The notes below the pieces were generated by a model. The model was not told where the DNA came from. It did no database searches and worked only from the letters and a program-made list of their open reading frames with translations. Shown here piece by piece: positions 1 through 12,400 of a stretch of 64,000 bases of DNA. The DNA is from Solea solea (Eukaryota; Chordata; Actinopteri; Pleuronectiformes; Soleidae), in the NCBI RefSeq assembly GCF_958295425.1, contig NC_081138.1, positions 5,196,302 to 5,260,301 of the forward strand. Reading direction: 5' to 3'. The translations under genes and the position numbers were made by a program. Numbering within the stretch: position 1 is the stretch's first letter; each line of letters opens with the position of its first letter.

Positions 1-82
1 GTCATGATTTGACTCTAGTGACCCAAATTATTCAGTGCTAATTATAAGAGCATGTTGTGTTCATGTTGTGTGTATGCTGCAG

Positions 83-472
83 GATCATGTTCAGCTGGCA
101 GCGCTGTGACTTGTGACCAGTGTCTGCAGCTCAGTCAGGACTGTGCCTGGTGTGCACAGGAGGTGAGCAGCCAGAGTTGACCCAAACACACGGATGTTGT
201 TTGCAGCTTCTTCTTCTTCTTCTTCTTGACTTTATAGCACAGTCTTCAGTCTGTTCTCCTTCATTTTCACCAGAACTTCACAGACTGGTTCTCAGTCAGC
301 GACCGATGTGACACACTGGAAATCTTACTTGAAAAGGGATGTGCCCTGAGTCACCTGGAGTTCCCTGTCTCCGAGGCCCAAATCCTCCAGGACCGCCCAT
401 TTGGGAAGAAGACGGAGAGTGCGAACAGCACCCAGATCTCCCCACAGAAAATGTCCCTCAAACTGCGAGCCG
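83..472 (+). CDS. itgb6: itgb6 exons for PSI and first hybrid segment
   Basis: Two exons (83-162, 274-472). The first enters with two bases of a split codon, so at least one coding exon lies before the window. It encodes a cysteine-rich PSI module with CDQCLQ and DCAWCAQE, as in integrin beta N-termini. The second exon carries NFTDW (a possible N-glycosylation site), the remaining PSI cysteines and the start of the hybrid domain, ending in MSLKLRAG. The intron between them is only 111 bp. Confidence 0.9.
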
Positions 473-3400
473 GTACGCAATCCAAAGCCTTTTGTTTGGA
501 ATCAATGATTTGTCTCCAGAGCAGGGTTAGGTACCCAATTCCTGCTGCTCATTGTTAAGACTTAGTGCTCACGTGGCACGGATCTGTGCCACAGTCGCAC
601 ACTTGGTAAATTACACTGGGAATAAATCACTGGTGTGTGTTTATAGGTCATATCTTCAGGGTTTTTCTTATGTGTTGTTGAGTCAAAATTATGATTCATT
701 TTATATTGTATATTTTATTTTTTTAAAGTGGGAGTAGTGATAATTGTGCAAAAGTCACAAAATAGACCATTTTTCTTCCATTTCTTTTTCAAGCGAACTT
801 TGAAATGTGACGTATTTCCAAATTTCACAAATTAATCACATATTAATGGGGAAAAAATGGCTTGCAGTAAATGCTCTGTGTTCTAAGGATTAATTGGGCT
901 TTTAATAATTGACCCCAGCCACTGAGAGGCCACATCCAGTGTACTCTTTCTGCCGGTCCCAGGCCTGGATAAAGGGGAGGGTTGTGTCAGGAAGCACAGA
1001 TCAAACCACACAGTGGTGCACGTGGCTCCCACTGTTGCCTCACAGCAACACGTTTGCATGTTCTCCCTGTTTTTTTATTTAATTGAACGCCCATAACGGT
1101 AGATGATAGATGAATGAACTGGACTCCAGAGCAGTTTTTTTCCCCTCACTTTCAGACACAAGTAAGGTGTTGATTTTGATTTTGAACAGGCAGTCAATTG
1201 ACCTTCCAGGTCAACATTCAGCAGACGGAGGACTATCCCGTGGACATGTACTATCTGATGGACCTGTCGGCCTCCATGATCGACGACCTGGAGAGGATCA
1301 GAGACCTGGGCTCCACTCTGTCGAAAGAGATGGCCAAACTCACCAGTAAATTCCGCATGGGCTTCGGCTCCTTTGTGGAGAAACCTGTCCTGCCTTTCAT
1401 CAGGATCACAGAGGAAGAGCGGGACAACCCCTGCAGGTAAACAGTGGCATCCCTTCACTTCGCCACAGTATCATTCGAGAACTCCGTTTCATATCATTTC
1501 CCTTCTCAAATGTTGTGTCTTACAGTAGCGTGGGTTTTACCTGCCTGCCAACATTTGGCTACCGGCACGAGTTGTCCCTGACGAGCAACGCGGAAAAGTT
1601 CAACGACATCATCGCGAAGCAGCACGTGTCTGCAAATATCGACTTGCCGGAGTGCGGCTTTGACGCCATCATGCAGGCGGCAGTTTGTGGGGTATGATTT
1701 TCTATGATTTTTTTTCTCTTTGAATCCTAAATTCATGCAAACACAGAATGTAGTGCCTGATTTTGAGTTAACCCTCTGAGTGTGTGTCTCCTGACAGGAC
1801 AAGATCGGCTGGAGGAACGATTCCATGCGGCTGCTGGTGTTTGTCAGCGACGCTGACTCACATTTCGGGATGGACAGCAAGATGGCCGGCATCGTGATTC
1901 CTAACGATGGCCAGTGTCACCTGGACGTCAACAATGAGTACGCCATGTCCACAGTGCAGGTAAACTCACAGAATGGGCGAGTATTGGACATTTTGTTTGT
2001 CTGTCTTTGAGCGGCACAAGTCAAAAAGTAAAGGACATATTTGGATGACATTTTCTGTGGGTGTACATTATGAACCAAGGTTGGGTTGTAGTCGTGATCT
2101 GGATACCGTGGAAACCCCTGAAGTCTTAGAAAGTGAAAGGAACACGTTGGAACTTGTAGTGATTCCTGCTCATGACTACCATGGAGTGTAAAAAAACGTC
2201 ATCGTTAACGTCGTCATCGTCATCGTTTTTCCAAAGCACTAGACACTAGACGACGACGATGATGTCATAGTCTCGCCTCACTGTCCCGCCGTCATCGCTG
2301 TCGTCGTCATACCTTTGTGTTTGGAGATTGTTTGACAGTGTTGACAACTGCTGTCAATGAAAAGCAACTCCAAGTCCAAAGACACGCAATATGGGGATTA
2401 GGCAAATTGGACACTCTACAGTAAATTGATCGTAGGTGTGAGTGTCAGAGTGGTTGTTTGCCCTATGCCAGCTTAGATTGACACAGCTCCGCCCTCCCGT
2501 GATCCTCATGTGGAGGATAAAGCAGTAGGAGATGGATGCATGTTTTTACTTAAAGGAACAGATTAGCGATTGTTCCACACACGGTCAGCTGCACTGCACA
2601 TCCACAGTTACTCTCTCTCTTTCTCTGGGTCTACAGTCAGGCCCGTACTAAATACAGCTAGATGACGCTCACTCGTGCGGCAGAACTGTGACATTTCCTT
2701 CTCTGAGAGTAGTTAGGGTTAATGCCAATAAGTCGCTAGATTTGTCGCTAGTTACTTTGCTGGGAAAAAAAATTTACCAGGGCTATGAAAAGTCGCCAAA
2801 TACAGTGACAAAGTCACCAAGTTGGATACTCTGTTGTTTGGTCTCTTTGCTTTATGATAAAGTTTTATTTACTTTCTCGGTTCATTCTGTCTCTGTTTTT
2901 GTGATTATATACATTTTAATGTGTATAGACAGTACGACAGGTCTTTGTTGGTATCTGAGCAGTGGATGTTTTGTGCTGTCTTTCATTTTCACCATCCAAA
3001 CCCTGATGAGTCATCGCTGTGTCAGTGTGCACACTCACTACTGACAAAAGTTACCACTTCAAAATCACTCTCTCTCTATAACGCTTCATTTGTTATAAAA
3101 AATGATCATTATTATTATTTATCTCGCCGTGTTTTCTCAGGAGTATCCTACTCTGGCTCAGCTGATGGATAAGGTGGTCGAGAACAACATCTTACTGATA
3201 TTTGCCGTGACAGAGGAGCAGACGCCCAACTACAAGGTACCGAGGTGAAACTCTCTGTGTGAACACATTGTTTTCCTCAGGCTGGCACATTTACATTTGG
3301 CCTGTTACAACTAGCCCTCTCTACTTCCTCTGCTCTTTTCTCTTACTTTTTCATCACTGGGAGCCAAAGTCTGCCCACATGTGTACTGTATTTGTGCCTG

Positions 3401-6400
3401 TCTTGATTATCTGTTTATTCATGGGTTGTTTTTTTTCCCCTCTCTTTCCATAGAACTATGCAAATCTCATACCTGGCGCGACAGTGGGGGCCCTGGCAAA
3501 AGATTCCCGAAACATCCTGGAACTGATTGTGACGGCGTACAAAGTAAATAAATGATCTTAGTGGTAATGGATGAGTGGGCAGCCTGTGTGTGTGTATACT
3601 TGTATTTTTTGCCTCTTTCGGGCCCTTCCTTGTATAAACACCGACCTTATCAGGACCAGTAGTCCTAATGGAGACCAAAACCTGGTCCTAATGACCTCAT
3701 TTCTGAGGAACGGAATTGTGGTTAGGTTAAGGTTAAGGTTAGACAGTACGGTTTTTGTTGTTGAAGTATATGCAGTGTCATAAGAAGAATAGCGGTATTA
3801 CTCATGTTGTGGGGACGTAAATGTGTTTATACGGTCACATTATGGGGACTTGTCTTCCTTATGGGGACAGAATCAAGTCCCCATAATGTAAATGATTACA
3901 TTTTAAGGTGAGGACATGTTTTATGGTTAGTATGAGGTTAGGGTTAGGCCAGTAGTAGTTAAGGTTAGAGTAAGTCTCCAGGAAATTAATGTAAGTCAAT
4001 GCAGTGTCATAAGAAGAAGAAGAAAAAAAAGTGTGTGTGTGTGTGTGCAGAATAAGTGAATGAATGAAAATAATTGAATCATGAAAAATGTTTTCGTCTT
4101 CCATTAACTGCAGGGAGAGACAGTATCTCTGTGCCTTTTCATTCTCCTGCTTTTCCCTTTCATTCTTTCCTCTATCACATTTTTCCCCTGCACCACGCCG
4201 GTGCTCTGCATCAGCATGTTTGACAGCAAGTCTCTTCTTGTCCCCTGCTGTTTGATCTCCTCTGATTCGCTCTCTCCCCCTCCCCATTCGCTCGCTCGCT
4301 GTTTCCTTTTTTCTTTCCCCATCTACCTTTTGCACTCCTTTTGTGTCCTTTTGTAAACCCCCACTCCCACTGGTGGCAAGTCCGGCGCTGTCCTCTAATT
4401 ACTTCATCAGTTATGTTAACACCCAGTTCTCTGCCACGTTCACCACACTGAAGAGAGGAGACTCTGTTATCTGGCTGATTGTAGTTCCACTTCTTAAGTG
4501 TCCTGAAATATAGAGGACACTTGCTTAGTATTTACTCTTCACCTGCAATTATGGATTCATTTTAAGATGCTTTGTAGAAAGATATATAGTTAAGCTGCTG
4601 CACTTAAAAAAAAAAGCATATTTACAGAAAAACACGTGCATTTTTTTGAATCTGTTTTCCTGCTTTACTTTTAATCCATCTTTACTTGGACTGATCCCAC
4701 CGCCGTCTCCCTGTTTTCTCCTCCTTAGCAACACTGAAGTCGAAATCGCAGCCGCCCGTCGGAAGCACACAATTAACCCTCTGTTAGCAGCAGACAGTCC
4801 GTCACAGAGTCCGTTAGTCAGTCAAACACGGCGAGGTCTGGCTGTCGCTCTCTCCTCAGGCGCTTTGTGAAGCCGAGCACACCTGGGAGGATGAGTCACC
4901 CAGAAAGAGAGCGTTAGATAGCAGGTTTCATAACGGCCCTCTCGATGTGTCACAGGTCAGCACAGGGTGAGAGTAAGGAGAACAAAGCTCTGATTTGATA
5001 GTTATATGCATGAGTCATCTTTTTTGTGCATTGTTTTGCAGAGGAAGTCTTCTACTCTGTGCTAAAGTGTTCCCACGTTGACTTTTTTTATCATTTTTAA
5101 TGGACTGTTTCCAGGAACTGCGATCAGAGATCGAACTGGAAGTCCTCGGAGACACAGAGGAGCTGCAGATGTCCTTCACGGCCATTTGCCCCGATGGTAC
5201 AGTCCTCGCTGACCACAAACACTGCTCCAACATCAAACCAGGAGAGACGGTCAGTTGACTTTAAATCGCTCTGCATTCATTGCATTTCATAATAACTATG
5301 TGTCTCACGGACCGCTGCAGTTCACTATGGTTTACATGTGATCAACTCATTCAGCTGAAATAGAAAACAACAAACAGATACTTTGGACAAAAGAGAGAGA
5401 GAATGAGAGACAGAGTGAATTATTGGGCTGATATTTGTCATTTTAATGGTCTGCATCAGCCGATTAATTAATCAGTTCGAGCTGCAACGATTAATTGATA
5501 ATTCATTCATTCATTAATTGATTAATTTAACCGGTTTGAGTGTTTTTTTTTTAACAATTAAAACAAGCTTTCTGATTTTACAGCTTCTTAAATGTGAATA
5601 TTTTCCTTTGACTCATATAACAAGGAATTCATTTAAACTGTATAATTTTGGTTTGTGGACAAAACGAATAATCAACCGATTAATCAATTATGAAAGTAAT
5701 GGTTAGTTGCAGCCCTTTAATCAACCAATTACACATTACCTGTTTGTGTTCTGAGAAACTTGATAAATGATCCTAAGGAACTAGGACTTTGTTTTTGCAT
5801 CCAAAAGTTTATATTTATTTTGAATAAGTGTTTCATTCATTTTATATGTAGTTTATACAATATTTTTTATTTAAAATACATGCGTACACTGCAGCGCAGA
5901 CGCAATACGTGGGTTGTAGAGTCATAGTGTTGTTCTGTAAATGTTTGTTGGGTTTCATGTGTAATTATAAAAGTGTTTAGCAGATGGAGACAAAAAATAC
6001 ACCGTGGCTTTGTTGAGGATATTTAATGCCATGCATTCTCCCTCCGACTTTTCTCCTTTCCTGTAAATCAAGGCGTGTGAATATCTACTGACGCAAACCA
6101 AACAAAAACTTAAGTCCTCAAAAATCTAATTAAAACTGTGTATACAACACTGCCGCCACCCACATATTTGCAACTTTTCTTTTTCCATCCATCTGATAAA
6201 ATACAACTGTTATTATCACAAATAATTCATAAAAGCATTAAATAAACATGTATTGAACAACACTTGTCTGCATTTCAGTGCTCTTATTCGTTCTAATACA
6301 TGAAAAAAAATAAACTTTGTCAATCAAGTTTCTGTGTCAACTTACATAGATAGATAATAATTTACATTTTTTTAAAGTGTTCACACGGTGGCGCAGTAGC

Positions 6401-9400
6401 CGGCGTTGTTGTCTCACAGCAAAAAGGTCACCGGTTCAGATCCCAGTTGGACTGAGGTGTGTGGGTTTTCTCTGGTTTCAGTCCAACAACATGAAGAGGT
6501 TAATTGAACACCACAGGTGTGAGAGTGAATGGCTGTTTTGTCTTCTTTGCTCTTTGTTGACGCAGACAGAACTAGTTGACCCGTGACTTCCTCTTCACTC
6601 CTCAGGTGGTGTTCAACGTATCAGTGGAGCTCCCGGGATGCCTGTCGGGCTTTCGCCACTTCTCCCTCAAACCGGTGGGTTTGCAGGACAGTCTGGAGGT
6701 GGAGCTGGAGTCTCTCTGCTCCTGTGACTGTGAGCGGCCGCCTGAAGCAAACACCAGCCGGTGCGTCGCGGGCCAAGGAGCTTTCCAGTGTGGCGTGTGC
6801 GTGTGTCAGCCAGGCTTCCTGGGAGCAGAGTGTGAATGCAATGAGGAGAGCGCATTGTTGAGCAACTGCCTCGCAAACAATGCGTCTGAGATATGCAGCG
6901 GTCAGGGGCAGTGCTCCTGCGGACAGTGTGTGTGTCATGCGTCCAGCTTCGGCCGCATCTATGGACCTCACTGCGAGTGTAACAACTACTCCTGTGTCCG
7001 CTTCCGAGGAGAACTTTGCGGAGGTCAGTGGTTCCACTTCGGTGTCATTGATAACCCGCACCCTATTTTTGTGAGTGAGCCTGTGATTGAAACTCATTTG
7101 TGTGTTGTAGGCCACGGAGTGTGTGACTGCGGCGAGTGTCGCTGTCACAGTGGTTGGACAGGAGAGTACTGCAACTGCAGCAGCAGCACTGACGCGTGCG
7201 GGTCAGAGGACGGCTCGGTCTGCAGCAGCAGGGGCAGGTGTGAGTGTGGACAGTGTGTCTGCTCTGTGCCGGGAGCGTCCGGAGAAAAGTGTGAGAAGTG
7301 CCCGACATGTGGAGACGCCTGTAGCTCTGCAAGGTGAGAACACATTTATGCCATTTATGCCAATCTGTGAATTAATCTGTAACTGAAGAAATAGTTCAGT
7401 TTTTTTCCATGAACCAGCCTGTCTTGCTGCTCCTTACTCCATACAATCTACATCTGCTTAAATCTACAATATCTTAAGGATACGTTCACCACTTTATCTC
7501 ATAGTTGGTAAAGCGTTCACTCTCCCACACCAAAGTCCATAGAAAAATCTGCCGTTTTTAGCTCACAGGGACACAGGAGCTGTTGGTCTACTGCTGTCTC
7601 GTTTTAGACTTAGACTTCCTTTTATTGTCATTGCACAGAAAACACAGCAGTGAAAACTGGCAACGAAATTTCGTTGCTTGGCAGCAGATAAGACACCAAC
7701 ACATAGCATTGAATTTTGTCACTTCTGAGTTTTGATGGGAATGTCTTTTATCTTACTGTAAATGTCTATACATGTATCCAACTCTTCAGCCTAACTATGA
7801 TTAATAAAAAATAAATAAGTAAGTAAGTGTTTTTATGTATATAAATATATATAAAAGTAGTGCAAAAAGAAAAACAGGAATGAAAACTGTAGCAGCAATA
7901 TGAAAAAAAAACATTTGTACATTATTTGTACGTTTGTATTACTTAGCTACACCCAAATGAGGGATTTCAAAACTCCAAAGTCACAAGATAACACATTTGA
8001 ACTTTGTTGTTGTAAGTGGTTCAACATGTCCTGTGTGCAATGGTGTAAAATTGCTGATTTTCTCTATGGACTTTGGTGCATGAAAAGCGCAGTTTACAAA
8101 CTTAAATTTCCAGCTTGAAAAAGACTATGTATAAAACAGCTTAGAGTTAATCTGGCATATGAAGACAGCGTCGATGCTTAATGCAACCACATGAAAAGCC
8201 TGATATATCAATTTAAGCAAATATGGGGAGTTATAAAGAGTAGGTGGCCCCAAAAAGTCCGGTTTACCACAGAAGAAGAATAATCAGGGCATAATTTGAT
8301 GTCATAAATAGAGAGCCCCATGTTTCCATTGCACTTGTCAGACACGCCGTTTTCCAAATGTCATCCTTAAATCACTGAATCTTAAATCGGTTCCGTCTCC
8401 GCCAAGCGTAATGCGATATTTCAGACTTTTTTTAATTTCCTGTGTCTCCATTCAGAAACTGGCTGATTGAAATCCATTTAGTGTGAAGGTTTTTTTTTTG
8501 TTTTGTTTCTTTAGCTAAAATATATGATATTGTCTCCTTGTACGACATGATCGGCCTGTTCTTTTGAGTTCAGGCCTATCGGGTTCAGGTTCCCTTGTTC
8601 ACATGTGTCTATACCTTTCATGTGACATGAAAAGACAACTAATGTCCTCAACACAGCACTACGAGATTTCCTTTCTCCACTGAAAAAGCAGCTGTCAGGC
8701 CCAGTGCCATTTGATATCAGTGTTATAAAAGGGGGAGCGAGAGAGTGAAGCCTTGGGAAAACTCTGATAAGTGACCAACACTGAGATTCATCTGTATTCA
8801 CCGTGAAGGCTCCTCACGAGGCTCCTGTGTTGTCCCCGAGGTAAAAACCGACTCTTTGTTCTTCCACATGTTTTAACATCAGGACCTGTGTGGAGTGCCA
8901 CCTCCAAGATAAGGGCGATGTGGAGTCCTGTAATCAAAGCTGCAGCGCTCTGAAGATTCACATCAACACAACAGGTAAATGACCACAGATGCTTTAAAGG
9001 GTCCGATTTAGTGAATTCAGTTTTGAATAATAATAACCCTTTACAATATATATAATTCAGGGATCTTAATGTAAAGTAATAACTGTTAAATGACAGTGAA
9101 AAATAACATTAAAAGCGAGTTTAAGTCACTTTAAATGCCTTTCTTTAGTTAACATTAATTAAGGGTTTCTGTGTCTGTAAATCTTTTTCCCTTAAGCGAC
9201 ACTGATGTGTAAAACATGCATCCCTCAACAAGGACTGCATTAACGTACTACAATTAAGCATCTATTGACCAGTATTACCCTCTATTAATGTTCCTTGTGA
9301 CCCTTCTCATGTTTCTGGACCTGTGTGGCTGTTTAAGGCTCACAGGGGCAATAATAAAGGGTTAATAAATGCTTAATTATGGTTAAGTAATGCTTATTCA

Positions 9401-12400
9401 GTACACTTATTACTGATGTTTTTATAAACTCTGGAATAATGTATGAATGAATACCTTAAATAACCCACATAATATGATGAAATGTATATTTAAAACATCA
9501 ATTAACAGGTAGTAGATTCTTATTAGGGTAAGCTTCCTTTTCCTTGAGCTTGTTTTAAGTGTAGAGCTATTTTATATACATTAAGGATATTTTCTAATAT
9601 GACAGTTAACATCACAATGTAGTAAATGCGTGATTATGAGAGATTTAAGTACTGAATGAGTAAAATACATGATATTGTGTGTGCATATTTTAGCCTTTTA
9701 CCCTCCTGGTATTATTGGAGCTTGAATGATATATCCGCCTGATCTGTACATATTACATAATTACAAAAATATTGGTTATATAAGTTAAAAATATAATCTC
9801 AAAATTATTTTGAAAGCATTTGCAATAACCTGGTTTTTGTGAATTAATCATTACCAGGATAGTTATTGACTGAAATATTTCCTTACCCTTAGTACCCACA
9901 TTACCAAGTGTGGCAACATGGTAATAATGTCAGTAATGTTTTGATAACAATAATTTTAGGTCATCGTTTCCCTCCATATCCATAATTTAAAATTATTATT
10001 TTTATATATTATTTATTATTATTTAATATTTATTATTTATATATTATTATATATAAATTATATTATTATATATATAAAATAATTTAAAAATAATTTAAAA
10101 AGGTTCTAAGAATCATTATCACAACTGTGACAGAACATTTTCTAATCATCCCATGTCTAGATTTGCATGAGAATGAACATTTATGTTGAAATAATTACCA
10201 TGTTGACATTCCAGTATTTTCCACAGCATTCCGTACATATTTTATCCTGGACCGCGTTTGTGTTTTTGCAAAACACACGTAATATTAAAAGGTCATGCCG
10301 GTCCAGTGTGAAAATAAACTGCGTGATACATGAAACCTGTTATTCAGTGTGTCACGGGGAGAGTTCAGTCGCCTCCACCCAGTTTGTCTTGGATGTCACC
10401 GCTTCGTGTCGTAGTTTACAAAGGAAGAACTCACAAAACAGCGTCCGCTTGCATCTGTCGCCATGTGATGATGGTAAACACTGACAGCACAAAGGATGTG
10501 GAGCAGGTTTCAAGTCAAATGTGCATGTGACTTTATGTGGAATACCCACATTTTATGCTGACTGGAAATTTAGCACATAATCTTATATCTCATAAGTGAA
10601 TATAATACGTGGGCTTGTAACCGGTGGATCACTGGTAGAGTTTAAAAACGAACTGATAACTAGCTGAAATTGAATTGTGTGTTTATAAAACAAACTAACA
10701 TTGTAGTGATGATGTGCTTAGTTTTTGTCTTTGTAAATGTATTATTTAGTTATGTAGGGTTGAGTTGGTTCATCCAAGTGAATCCAACTTTTAGTCTTTT
10801 ATTGGGTTTTAAATTTTTGCTCAGATTAGATTAGATTATATTAGATTGTACTTTATTGATCCCACAACGGGGAAATTCACTTGTGCAGTAGCATACATGT
10901 TACAAAGGACAGAACAGAACAGAATGGCTTAGATTACCTAAAGAAACAAATATTAAAATAAGATAAAATAAATAAAATAAAATAAAATGAGAAATGCAAT
11001 TTACATCAACACTATGTATTTAGATGTGTAGAGGAACTAAATACTGTAAAGAAAATATGGATTATATTTACAAAAGTGACAAATTGAGCTCCTGAGACTC
11101 CTGGCTCACAAACAATGTGATGGGTCTCATGAGGGTTATTTATCATTATTTATGTTATGTTCATGTGTCTGTACCGTACTGTACCGTACCACAGCGGTGC
11201 GAAGGTTAGTCATGACAGTCACTGCTCTGCAAACCCACGATGACGACCTCCAGTCACCTCGAGTCAGACCCGCCACGTACTGTACGTGTTGCGTACAGTA
11301 CGGCGTGAATTATTGTCGTCATGAGAGTCTGCTCTCTTGTGTGTTGGTGTTTTTGATAGTGGTATCAGCACAGCGCCATGCTAAGTTTCCCCATGGGTCA
11401 GGGGTTTGGAGGAATGCTGACCTGCATGGACTTGGGTGTCCCTCTGGAGCCTGAAGCCCCTTCTCTTAACACAACACCATCCATGTCCATTCAGGCAGCA
11501 GTCGACAATGGGGAACATATTATTTACCTTGTCGTACAGGCAGAGCTATTGTGGTGCATGTGAATGCTCCAAAAGGAGCCTGTCCTCCTTTATGGAAGAG
11601 ATTAATTTAAACCCACTATACTTGTGCAAGCTGAGAGCTATATCTGATTATCGCCGAGGATTTCTCAGCTTCAGATGTGGAATACAATGGCTTGGTGCAC
11701 ACATGCACACACACACACACACACCAGATTCAAGGCTTTGATATGGAAAATCACAGCGACAGCTCAACAGAAGGAAGGGTATCCTTTTACATTCCGGGCA
11801 CAAAGTGGAAAGGAAAGATGATATAGGATGGATTCATTCTTTCCTTATGGATATGTATGTTCACATTTCCTCCCAGATTATGACAACAGCCCTTCTATGC
11901 CATGCTCATTGATGACGGAGAATGAGTGCTGGATCTCTTTCAACGTGATGGAAAGTGAGACGGGGACCACTACTGCCTTCAATCTGCAGATGTATGGTAA
12001 GACTCACAGTGACACAGGGAACAGATGAAAAGAGAAAGAGAAAGCTCTGCCACGAGTCTCATTTCTTCGCCTGCCGTCATCTCACAGGTTGCCCAGAGCC
12101 GCCGAACATCCCCATGATTATTCTGGGAGTCTCCCTTTCCGTGGTTTGCATTGGCCTGACTCTGCTTGGTGTGTGGAAGGTGCTGGTGTCGGTCCATGAC
12201 CGTAAGGAGGTCGCCAAGTTTGAGGCAGAGAGGGCAAAGGCAAAATGGCAGACGGTAAGACCTTTAAAGTGATAGGTCATGTTTTTAAAGTGTGGTTGTT
12301 TGAGGTATTGAAACATAAGCCGTGTTTCTATCGAGTGGAACCGCTTGATTTTTTTTATTTTTTTTTTTTTACCAAAGTACCAAAATAACCAGCCCCTATT

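Larger units (their letters stand above)
8975..11876. other. itgb6 long intron
   Basis: Holds the AT tract and the retroelement-tail repeat listed separately, a perfect 10-bp hairpin at 11277-11301 (GTACTGTACG and its inverse), and an (AC) run at 11706-11723. The rest is unrecognised. Confidence 0.7.

Noticed and set aside
3859..4335. 158-codon antisense frame rich in Arg, Lys and Glu
   Set aside because: Complement of a pyrimidine-rich intron stretch plus an interspersed repeat; low complexity, no domain.
6370..6460. Functional tRNA gene
   Set aside because: Only box-like phrases are present; no acceptor or anticodon stems form, so it is a SINE-type fragment.
6621..7148. 175-codon antisense frame opposite itgb6
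   Set aside because: Shadow of the GC-rich coding exons; no splice or promoter support.
6576..7337. 253-codon continuous frame over the itgb6 EGF region
   Set aside because: It runs through the 87-nt intron and upstream intron sequence. Exons 6606-7023 and 7111-7333 have proper splice sites and integrin spacing.
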